A DNA stretch of 35,000 nucleotides from Symbiodinium natans (taxonomy: Eukaryota; Sar; Dinophyceae; Suessiales; Symbiodiniaceae), in contig CAJNDS010000213.1 of assembly GCA_905221605.1 (NCBI GenBank), forward strand, positions 160,712 to 195,711, written 5' to 3'. The position numbers and the translations under genes were made by a program. How positions within the stretch are numbered: the first letter of the stretch is position 1; each line of letters starts with the position of its first letter. Positions 1 to 10,647 of the stretch are shown in pieces. Below the pieces are notes generated by a model. The model was not told where the DNA came from. It made no database searches and saw only the letters and a list, made by a program, of their open reading frames with translations.

Positions 1-1049
1 CAAAGCCAACCAGCCAGAGACTTCCGGGAAATGAAGCCTGGGCCTCTTCAGGAATCTAAAGTCCTTGGAGGTTCAGGGTTAAGGGTTTAGGGTTCCTTGA
101 CCTCTTGCACTATCCAAGATTCATATACTTCTACCCCAAGCCCTAAACCCTAAACCCTAAACCCTAAACCCTAAACCCTAAACCCTAAACCCTGGGCGAC
201 CTTTTGGGAGCACGGCCATGAGGGCCTCAATGAGCACTAAGCAGTTGGGATGGAAGCTTCCCATGGCTTGGGGTTTCAGATCCAAAGGGTTTAGGGTTTA
301 GGGTTTAGGGTTTAGGGTTTAGGGTTTAGGGTTTAGGGTTTCGGGCTGGAAGTCGGTGGGTGGGCGGGGGGGGGGGAGGGTGGGCTTCGTATTGGCTCTT
401 GATTTAGGGTTTAGGATCAAATTTCACGTTGAGGGATCAGGGTTTAGGTTTTAGGGTATGAGTGATGCACATTAAGTGCTTCCATTGGGCAGTTGCAGAG
501 TCTGCAGATGGACCGCTACCCGAGGGCTGAGAGTTTAGAGTCATTTAGGGGTTTAAGGCTCTTCGGGGTCGAGGATTTACACAGTTCAGGGCCATTTAGG
601 GTTCGGGGGTGAGAGAGTGTAGGGTTCCTCAGGGTTGCCAGGCACTTTGAGTTGGTGGAGTATGTGAGAGTAGGGTTTCGGGTTTCGGGTTTAGGGTTTA
701 GGGCCATTTCGGGTCACTTACGGCTTTGTGAGCGCACACTTCCATGTTGCTCATTTTTCTCCGGTTCCAACGAGCTCTGGAGACCGCAGTTTAGGTAGGG
801 CTTAAGGTTTCCAGGCTTCGGGGCTTTAGGGGCCTTCGGGTTCTCCTAAACCCTAAACCCTAAACCCTAAACCCTAAGTCCTAAACTTCCATGGTTTAGG
901 GTCTTCGAGCCTTTGGGGTTTTGGGGGGTGGGGGGGGGGGGGGTTTGAGGGTTTCGGGCACTTTGCGCCTTGCGGTTTCCAAGGCGATGCCAGCAGAGCC
1001 GTGGGGGGCCGAAAAGCACCCAGACATCACAGGGCGGAAAATCCAGTAG

Positions 1050-1158
1050 GGGTTTAGGGGTGTGGGGGTTTAGGGGTTTAGGGGGTTTAGGGGGTTTAGG
1101 GGGTTTAGGGGGTTTAGGGGTTTAGGGGTTTAGGGGTTTTAGGGGGTTTAGGGGTTTA
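1050..1158. repeat. TTTAGGGG (8-bp) telomere-variant tract
   Basis: Units of GTTTAGGG with one or two extra G, such as gggggtttag, repeated head to tail. It differs from the 7-bp units nearby and is internally homogeneous. Confidence 0.9.
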
Positions 1159-1242
1159 CCACTCAGAACACAAAATCCACGAAGAAAGCAGAAGTCCGGC
1201 ACATGCGGAAGTGGCGGGGTTCTGCCACATTCAAAAGCCTCA

Positions 1243-1404
1243 ACCCTAAACCCTAACCCCCAAACCCCAAACCCTAAACCCTAAACCCTAAACCCTAATT
1301 AAACCCTAAACCCTAAACCCTAAACCCTAAACCCTAAACCCTAAACCCTAAACCCTAAACCCTAAACCCTAAACCCTAAACCCTAACCCTAAACCCTAAA
1401 CCTT
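1243..1404. repeat. Interstitial telomere-like (CCCTAAA)n tract
   Basis: One of the longest pure 7-bp tracts in the window, about 160 bp, in the C-rich orientation on the + strand. Similar shorter tracts in both orientations fall every few hundred bases throughout. Confidence 0.97.
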
Positions 1405-2195
1405 AGGTTTGCATTCATCCATCACGGATTTCTCGGCTCATGTGGCGTCGGGTCATCCTCCGGCACATGTGCCACCGTTCTCCCGTCCTTGAAGGGTTTA
1501 GGGTTTAGGGTTTAGGGTTTGGGGCTTAGGGTATGCCGTGTGTGATGCGTGACAGTTCGGCTGGGCACGGTCTTTCAGGAAAGTTTTTTCCTAAGCAGTG
1601 GACAACTCCTTCAACATGGTTTAGGAGTTTGGGATCCCAAAGCCCCACTTGAAGGTTCATGGACACTTATAGGCGGGGTCATAAGTGACGTCAATAAAGT
1701 TCTCACCGTGCAACTGTTCGAGCGGAAAGTTGAACCCAGCTCCGCGTTTTACATTCAACAAACGCAGGAGCCAAGCTTATTGTCAACGCCTTAAATCCCA
1801 CCAGTGAATCCCTGAATCCTTCAAGAAGCCTGTTGGGTACCAGAGTCTATAGGGAGGTCTAAGGGTGTATAGGGTTTAGGTCTGAGGGGGTAAAGGGTTT
1901 AGGTCGTAGAGTCTATAGGGTTTAGGTCTTAAAGAGGCTTGAGGTTTGGCAGAAAAAAGATGAACAATCAACAATCCGAGGGCTAAATGCCTAATGCTTA
2001 TGATTGCGGCTTAGGCTGTTGGAGCCTGAAGCCCGACCCCAAACCGTACAACAAAAATATGAAAGCCCTGTGAAATCCCTAAACCCTGACCCTGTAAGCC
2101 CCAGAAAACCGGAAAAGCCGTGGTGGTCTGCTGTCCACGGCTCCCGTCCAGTTGGAGGGCTGAAGGTGTAGGATTCTGAGCTCTAATGATAGCCG

Positions 2196-2294
2196 ACTTG
2201 AAGGTTCATGGACACAAATAAGTAGGGATATGACTACCATAATGCGGTCCCCTACTTAAAAACCCTACTTCTAAGTGCTCATGAACCTCGAAGT
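2196..2294. mobile_element. MITE-like element, family B (CTTGAAGGTTCATG ends)
   Basis: Terminal inverted repeats of about 20 bp: acttgaaggttcatggacac at the left and the near-complement gtgctcatgaacctcgaagt at the right, about 60 bp between. Related copies carry the motif (A/C)TTGGAGGTTCATGG…TATAAGTAGGG at about 1648, 6547, 6645, 10905, 20078 and 29558-29678. No coding capacity. Confidence 0.65.
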
Positions 2295-2655
2295 AAGCAG
2301 CACTTCCAGTGCATCGTCCTTGGAGCTGGTCTTCAGGACTTACCCCAATCGGAATCGATCAGTTGGTGTAGGAGGCATGTGCTCCCAAAAGCACCAATTA
2401 AGAGTGTGAGCAGCACTCGACAAGCTTTTCTTGGTGGCGCAGCAACCATGTTACAATAAGGGCACCATTTTGTGGGTTGGCTACTTCATAAGGGAACCTT
2501 GAACCCAAAAGGGGCACCGCTGGGCTACCAAGCAAACCTCAAACCCTAAACCCTACACCCCAAACCCCAAACCCTAAACCCCAAACCCTAAACCCCAAAC
2601 CCTAAACCCCAAACCCTAAACCCCAAAAACCCTAAACCCCTAAACCCTAAAAACC

Positions 2656-2775
2656 CTAAACCCGAAGGCCTTTTGTGACCAAGGCTCGATCGTCCATCTG
2701 GATCAGGGGCTTCGCCAGCGCGCGCTGCCGGGCCAACCGGGACATCTGGGGCCAGTCGGTCCTCCAGAGCATCGC
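2656..2775 (-). CDS. MATE-1 exon 22: C-terminal tail and stop
   Basis: AMLWRTDWPQMSRLARQRAL then AKPLIQMDDRALVTKGLRV and TAG. The WRTDW plus basic amphipathic tail is the standard MATE C-terminus. Acceptor CCAAG|GCG, phase 0. The stop codon is made by the first telomere-like unit (cgg gtt TAG gg), so the repeat ends the protein. Confidence 0.9.
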   Translation of the reverse strand, partial: AMLWRTDWPQMSRLARQRALAKPLIQMDDRALVTKGLRV

Positions 2776-5700
2776 CTTGGTTTGGGGTTTAGGGTTTAGG
2801 GTTTAGGGTTTAGGGTTTAGGGTTTAGGGTTTGGGGTTTAGGGTTTAGGGTTTGGGGTTTAGGGTTTAGGGTTTGGGGTTTAGGGTTTAGGGTTTGGGGT
2901 TTGGGGTTTAGGGTTTAGGGTTTAGGGCCCAGGAGATAAGGAACCAGGCGTTAGAAGGCCTAGGCCTAGGTCTGCGGGATCTAGGCGCACACGACGTGCG
3001 CGCTCCAATTTGACCCTTTTCGCGCAACTTGCAACACCCCGCTTCCTTTTCCCCGAGCCCTAAAACTGAATACATCCATGGGCAAAACCCATTCAAGCCC
3101 TACAAATCCAGTAAAAAACCATTAAGCCCATATGGGGAGTTACGAGAACCGGGGACCCCAAAACAGAAGCCCAACCAAAACCCCAACCCCTTAAGCCCAT
3201 ATGGGGGGTTACGACAATCGGGGACCCCTGAAATAGAACCCCAAATTGTACCTTGCAATAGGAACACAATACGGTGCGTACCCGTATTTTCGGAAACCCC
3301 CATGCCACGAGACTTTAAACCCTATAAACCCTATAAGCCCTATAAACCCTAAACCCTAAACCCTAAAACCGTAAACCCCCCTGAGCTCTCCACCGCAAAG
3401 AGCAAGCAGTGCGTTGCAGTTCCGATCGTCGAACCCATGGCCAGGCCACGCGTGCTGAGATGTCCTCGAAGAACAGTTTAGTGTGTAGGGTTTAGGTTTG
3501 AGGGTTTAGGGTTGAGGGTTTAGGGCTTAGGGTTTAGGGCTTAGGGTTTAGGGTTTAGGGTTGAGGACTTAGAGTTTAGGATATAGGGTTTGATTGTTTG
3601 TTAACGACCCAAGCGTAACCTAGGAACAAAACGGGTACCTTTTATGTGTACAATGGCTTGTAAAGGAAACTGGAACCCTAAAAAGGGGAATCGGGAGTAA
3701 AGGCCTACTCTGGGCCCCAGCTGAAGGGCTTTGAGGGTATGTTTTTGCGCCGCGTGCGTGTTTGTTGATCCTCAAGTTTCCCAAAAACAAACCCAAGGCG
3801 TTTTGATGTTCAGAGGTGTTATAGGGCCTGCTTTTGAGGCTCTGAAAGGGGGCAAGGGAGCCATGGCCCCTTTGTCCACCCAACCCAAGGAATGGGTTTA
3901 GGGTTTAGGGTTTGGGTTTAGGGTTTAGGGCTTTTAGGGTTTAGGGTTTCTAGGGTCTGGGGTTTAGGGTTTAGGGTTTAGGGTTTAGGGTTTAGGGTTT
4001 AGGGTTTGAGGGTTTAGGATTTAGGGTTTAGGGTTTAGGGTTTAGGGTTTAGGGAAACCGGGCCAAACCCCGCAGCTATCCCATGGTTTAGGGCTTGGGG
4101 GGCTTGGCCCCAAGCCTCAAAGCCTAGACCCCAAACCCCAAACTTTGACTTCTCAAACCCTAACCCTAAACCCTAAACCCTAAACCCGAAATCCTAAACC
4201 CTAAGCCCCAAACCCCAAACCCCAAACCCTATCCCAAACCCTAAATTTCGACTTGTCAAAACAGACACAAAAAAAATCGCTGGGATCCGTCCTGGCCAGG
4301 CCAGGGCCCATGCGCTGGGAATGCCAGCCTGGAAAATGTTTGACATAGGGTTTAGCTTGAGAACCCTAAACCTTCTTTTTTGCATAGGTCACCTGAGAAT
4401 ACTATAAGGTTGCTAGACTGCTAGACCTAGAATCTACTACGAGAAAGTAGGTTTTGGGTTTTTTAAGGTAGGTTTAGAGTCTCGGGTGTTGGATTCTAGG
4501 TTGGGCTGTTCCCCCTTATACTACCAGTCTCAATAGGGCTTATAGTAGGGGGTACTATCATCCCTACTAAGGACTGTTAGCGGGAAAACGCAAGTTTTTG
4601 GGCTTCATGTGAACATTCGAAGGGTGATCCGCAAAGAAGTCTGAGCACAAGTGAAACCAACCGCTAGCACGGCAACCCTGAAAATAACCCTCTCTCGACC
4701 CTGCACCCGATTCTGCCTTGGACCTTTAAGGTTGGGGACCCTTTAGCTAAGGGAATATAAGGGCGATATTCGGAGTATAGGAAGGGGAGCTCTTAGGAGT
4801 ACAGCCTTCGGGGTCCCAGACACGTGCTACCCTTAACCCTAGGAGCCCTTAAAACGAAAAACAAAACTAGCGAACGACAACCAAAAAAGACCTCAAAACG
4901 CTTTAACAGTTTCTTCAAGACCTTTTGGGCTTTTTGGAGTTTCAGGGCTTCTCAGGTTTAGGGCTTCGGAGTTTGGTGTTGTGACCCCACTTTCGCTCTT
5001 CAGGCTGGCTGCCACGTAGTAGGCGAAAATGACGATGGGTGCCAGGATCAGCTGTCCTAAGTAGTGCGAGAGCCAACGGACGGAAAGATGAGGCGAATGG
5101 GAGTACCTGCAGCTTAAATAAGTGGTCAATGTAGTACAACCCTAAACCCTAAACCCTACACCCTACACCCGAAACCCTAAACCCTAAACCCTAGACCCTA
5201 AACCCTAAACCCTAAATACTATACCCTAAACCCTAAACCCTAAACCTTAGCCCTAAACCCTAAAAACCCTAAACCCTATACCCCAAAGCCGAAGTCCTGA
5301 ACCCAGGGGCCCAGGGTTGGGACCAACTGGGCTGTTGCCAGGTTTTCTGCGCGACCGAAGCCAGTGCTGGCTGGATCTACTTGTGACCACAAAAACATAC
5401 CCTAAACCCTAAACCCTAAACCCTAAACCCTAAACCCTAAACCCTAAACCCTAAATCCTAAACCCTAAACCCTAAACCCTAAACCCTCTCAGCATGCTCT
5501 TCTTCACAAAGACACGGCGGGTAAGGCGGGCAAGTGCACCCATTCTCGTCTTCTCGACACGATTTTTTATCTTGCTAAGGACATTAGATCAAGTTACCAG
5601 AATTGCAGGAACAAACGGAAGAGCCACCTAAAAGCAGGACTTGGCATCCGCTTGAATAGCACGATGCACTCGAATGCGAGATGACACTCTGCGGCAGGCA

Positions 5701-8700
5701 CGCCAACCTGGACACCCGAAACTAGACTCTAACTCTACATCATACCCTAAACCCTAAACCCTAAACCCTAAATCATAAATCATACATCCTAAACCCCAAA
5801 CCCCAAACCCGAAACCTCAACCTTAGCGCCCCAGGGCCAGGGTGGTTGGGGTAGGGTCTCCAATGAAGGCTATACTCCCCTCAGAACCTTGATAAACATA
5901 TAGTTTTTAAGCTCCTCTTGGTTTTATAAGGCAAAATAAGAAATAATTTCCCCAGGGGGGGATAGTCCAATGAAGGCAGGTCTCGGCCACATCCTTTGAG
6001 CGATCCAGAAGCGACCTTTGAAACGAGTCGAGCTGGGGGGGAGGGGGGGGGGAGATCAAGAACTTCAGCGTTCTTGACTAAGCCCTAAACCCCAAACCGT
6101 AGACCCGAAACCCTAAACCCTAAACCCTTAACCCTAGGCACAACATCGAATGCACTCTGTTAAACATTAAATCCCCCGTTACATCTGCTAAAAGGTAGTA
6201 GCATAAGAAGCAAAAACAGACGTACGGTATAATACTACATTACAGGGGCGAGAGAATAATAAACACCCCCCAAGGATTGGCAGCCACCAGGTTGACGTTG
6301 CTATGTTGTGGGCACAGCCTTGTGAGGGTTTAGGGTTTCGGGTTTAGGGTCAAACCCGGTCAAGCCCTGCGATAAATCAACCAATGAAAGGCCAACACCT
6401 CGCACGTGATGAAACCTGCCGGGGGTGCAGTGCACATGCCGTCCAGGGCGACGTAGATTGCGCAGATCGACATGATTGGATCGGCGTAGTCCAGCACCTG
6501 AATCACTCTTGCACTTGCACACATGACCACGTGACTTGAGCTACGGCACTTGGAGGTTTATGGGTACTCCTAAGTGGGGTTAAAGGTACTACGGTAACAA
6601 CCAAATTTCGGGCAGTTCTAAGGTAGAAGTGACTTGAGCCACTGCTACCTGGATGGGTTCATGGAGCAGGGTTGTAAGTACTATGGTAACCCCCCAATCT
6701 AGGGTCGTTATAAGAACCCTAAACCCTAAACCCTAAACCCTAAACCCTAAACCCTAAACCCTAAACCCTAAACCCTAAAACCCTAAACCCTAAACCCTAA
6801 ACCCTAAACCCTAAACCCTAAACCCTAAACCTACAAGAAGTATCGTTCATCTCGCCCTCTCATGGCCAGACCGTCAGTTCCAGTGCCCAAAATTGTTTGA
6901 AGGTCCAGTTATAGGGTACTTACAAGTAGGGTGCGAACTACCCTAGATAAGGATTCTAGCCATCGATGTCCCTACTTTCAACTTCTGGCCCCACTTTGAT
7001 AAGTACCCCAATGAACATCGATGCGCCGTCTTGGCCCGTAGCCGGCATCACAGGGGTTTAAACAGCACGCGTTTCTGTATTCATCCTGCCCCAAAATCAA
7101 AATTGCCACACCGTTCCCCTAAAGCCCGAGACAAGAAGCTCCCCGAAATCAAACACCCTGAGCCCCTTGGTAGCCCTAAACCCTAAACCCTAGACCCTAG
7201 ACCCTAAACCCTAAACCCTAGACCCTAAACCCTAAACCGCCCAGGAAATCACAAGCCTGTGATAACGCCCCCAACTCCAAAACCCAGAGCCTGGTGCCCG
7301 GCCTGAACAAACACCAAATCTCCAGACCCAAAACCGTACAACGCCCCCTCCCCTAACCCTTTAACTTCTCGGCTCCGGCCTTTCGAGCCTAAAACCCTAA
7401 ACCCAAAACTATAAAACCTAAGCTGCTTGAAACCCTAAACCCTAAACCCTAAACCCTGAACCCTAAACCCTAAACCCTAAACCCTAAACCCTAAACCCCC
7501 GACAGGACCGTCTGAAGACCCCACGAGCACTTGCACCTCAGGTTCGGAGGTGAAGAGCCTTAGCCAGGCTCGCCGGCCCAGGAGCCTGGGACGTGCGAGT
7601 TTATAGGGTTTGTAGGGTTTATAGGGTTTATAGGGTTTATAGGGTTTATAGGGTTTATAGGGTTTATAGGGCTTGTAGGGTTTATAGGGTTTGTAGGGTT
7701 TGTAGGGTTTGTAGGGTTTATAGGGTTTATAGGGTTTATAGGGTTTAGGGTTTAGGGTTTATAGGGTTTATAGGGTTTAGGATTTATAGGGTTTATCGGG
7801 TTTATAGGGTTTATAGGGTTTAGGGTTTAGGGGTTATAGGGTTTATAGGGCTTGTAGGGTTTGTAGGGTTTGTAGGGTTTGTAGGGTTTGTAGGGTTTGT
7901 AGGGTTTGTAGGGTTTATAGGGTTTGTAGGGTTTGTAGGGTTTGTAGGGTTTATGGGGTTTGTAGGGTTTGTAGGGTTTAGGGTTTATAGGGTTTATAGG
8001 GCTTGTAGGGTTTATAGGGTTTAGGGTTTAGGGTTTATAGGGTTTATAGGGTTTATAGGGTTTAGGGTTTGGGGTTTAGGGTTTAGGGTTTATAGGGTTT
8101 ATAGGGCTTGTAGGGTTTATAGGGTTTATAGGGTTTAGGGTTTATAGGGTTTATAGGGTTTATAGGGTTTATAGGGTTTAGGGTTTAGGGTTTATAGGGT
8201 TTATAGGGTTTATAGGGTTTATAGGGTTTATAGGGCTTGTAGGGTTTATAGGGTTTGTAGGGCTTGTAGGGCTTATAGGGTTTGTAGGGTTTGTAGGGTT
8301 TATAGGGTTTATAGGGGTTATAGGGTTTGTAGGGTTTGTAGGGTTTATAGGGTTTGTAGGGTTTGTAGGGTTTATAGGGTTTATAGGGTTTATAGGGTTT
8401 GTAGGGTTTGTAGGGTTTATAGGGTTTGTAGGGTTTATAGGGTTTATAGGGTTTATAGGGTTTATGGGGTTTGTAGGGTTTGGAGGGTTTATAGGGTTTA
8501 TAGGGTTTGTAGGGTTTAAGTTTGAGGTTTTGGCAGGATTTGCGGCTTTTGGGGTGGTTCAATGAGGTTTGAGGGGGGAGCTTTGGGGGCTTCAGAGAGT
8601 CTGGGTTTGGGGTTTAGGGGTTTAAGAAGGGTTGGGGGGGGGTGGGGGTGATTTGAAAGGTTCCGGGGGAAGTTTAAGGCTTGTTGGGCTTCGATAGACA

Positions 8701-9018
8701 CAGCGGGTTTAGGGTTTAGGGTTTAGGGTTAGGGTTTAGGGTATAGGGTTTAGGGTTTAGGGTTTAGGGTTTAGGGTTTAGGGTTTAGGGTTTAGGGTTT
8801 AGGGTTTAGGGCCAGGCTTTAGGAGGGGCTTTCAGGGCTTAGGGTCTAGGAGCGGGTGTTGCGCTTGGGGAAGAGGCGGCTCTGCTGCGGAAGGAGTTTG
8901 CCGAACTGGAGGATTTAGGGCATTTGGGGTTTAGGGTTTAGGGTATAGGGTTTGGGATGAAAGGTCAATGTCTAAACCCTCACTGGCACTGTAGGGTCTT
9001 AAGAGTCTGGGGAGGGGG

Positions 9019-9089
<71 letters not shown>

Positions 9090-10580
9090 CGTTGCAGGGC
9101 TTGAGACACGGAGAAAAGCAAAGAAAGAAAACTTGACAAAGGCAAACCTTCAACCTAAACTCCCCAAACCCTGAACTGAAAACCCTAAACCCGAATTACC
9201 ACGGTTTAGGGTTTAGGGTTCAGGGCTTTAATCTCAGGCCCCCAAAGGGCGCTGGAACATCCGCATCACGGGCCTTGCAACTTTCTGCTGTTCCTTTTGG
9301 GGTATATGGCGGGGCTGGGCTAGAAAGCAGTTCATACTATTACTATTACTATTACTATTACGATTACTATTACTATTACTATTACTACTACTATTACTAT
9401 TACTATTACTATTATACTATTATACTATTATACTATTATACTATTACTATTACTATTACTATTATACTATTACTATTATGGGGTTCCCGGGTGGAGACGT
9501 GGGCCTGCTATGTGGTAGTGGTAGCATTAGGGCCCGAGTCCCCCTTCTTTGCAGAGCCATGAAGCACCACCAGCGCGATGGCAGCGGCCAGGCAAATGCC
9601 CGAACTCAGAAGGGGGAAGATCGTAAACCCTTTAAACCTCAACCCTAAACCCCAAAACCCCCAACCCCAAACCCTAAACCCTACTGTAGCGCCTTTGTCC
9701 TCTTGGCCGGGGGTGCCTGTTTAACTATGTGATCGTACCAGCTTGCCCGGCCCTAACGGGTATACAAGGGTTTTGCAAATTAGGGCCCATAGTAATTAAG
9801 GGACCATGTGAGTACACTAAGGACTCAGGGAGATAGGCAGAGGATCTCAAGTCACGCTATAACCCCATGTTGATCGCGGATGCGACAAGCAGAACCCGTA
9901 GTTCGGATTTGTACTGAAGGTCTGCGACGGTTCGGGGTCCGGGGTGTTCATAGGGTTCAGGGTGTTGGGGGGAAGCTCAGGGTATGCCTGCATCCGCTGC
10001 TGGAATTCTGTAACACGAAATGTTGGACGTACTCATCCTACTCAAACGCACCTATAATCAGATGGAATCTCAGTCTTTCAGGGAAACCCTATAGACCCCA
10101 AACTGAAGCTTCAGGGTTCTATGAGGGCGAGGGATCTTCATCTGTAAACCCCTAACCCTTAAACCCCTAAACCCCTAAACCCCTAAACCCCTAAACCCCT
10201 AAACCCCTACACCCCTGAACCCTAAACCCTAAACCCTAAACCGTAAACCCTAAACCCTAAACCCTAAACCCTAAGGAGTGCCCGACGTTGGGGTCGTGGG
10301 TGGTTGGGAGTGGTTGGGACAGGGGGAGGGGGGGAAGGGGGTTTAGGGTTTAGGGTTTAGGGTTTAGGGTTTAGGGTTTAGGGTTTAGGGTTTAGGGTTT
10401 AGGGATGACCTCACCCTCACCGCAGAGGCCAAACCATTGTGAAGGTTTGGGGAGCTTCTCCCACGAGGCGATCTTCACTGTTGAAGGACCGATCTCCACA
10501 CCCCAGGCACCGCGAAAAGTGCTCAAACACATTGACATATATGTATACATATATATATATATAGACAGATACACACACAT

Positions 10581-10647
<67 letters not shown>

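Larger units (their letters stand above)
1..2655. other. Region downstream of MATE-1: repeats, no recognisable gene
   Basis: Holds CCCTAAA/TTTAGGG tracts at 141-193, 286-341, 846-880, 1243-1404, 1494-1530 and 2537-2665. It also holds an 8-bp TTTAGGGG tract at 1050-1158 and MITE-like elements at about 1648-1700, 2196-2294 and 2449-2523. The open frames here look like repeat read-through; none resembles a known family. Confidence 0.6.
3455..5009. other. MATE-1 introns 19 and 20 (around exon 20)
   Basis: Telomere-like tracts at 3485-3590, 3895-4053 and 4156-4236 (this last with CCCCAAA variants). A family-C repeat lies at about 3610-3700 and a family-A MITE-like element at 4505-4590. 4600-4980 shows no recognised feature. 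Confidence 0.6.
7569..9557. other. MATE-1 intron 15
   Basis: About 2 kb holding the 9-bp array, TTTAGGG tracts at 8704-8811 and 8927-8954, the poly-G at 9020-9089 and the TATTAC microsatellite at 9335-9478. 8520-8700 is unique, G-rich on the + strand, and unassigned. Confidence 0.6.

Noticed and set aside
141-193. Chromosome end (true telomere)
   Set aside because: Tracts are short, in both orientations and spread through the entire window between exons, so they are interstitial.
8185-8562. 125-codon ORF of Lys-Pro-Tyr repeats on the minus strand
   Set aside because: It is only the translation of the 9-bp telomere-variant array; the period of 9 keeps the frame open.
9275-9562. ORF with a poly-tyrosine stretch on the + strand
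   Set aside because: Produced by the TATTAC microsatellite. The real coding sequence here is the minus-strand MATE-1 exon 15 at its right end.
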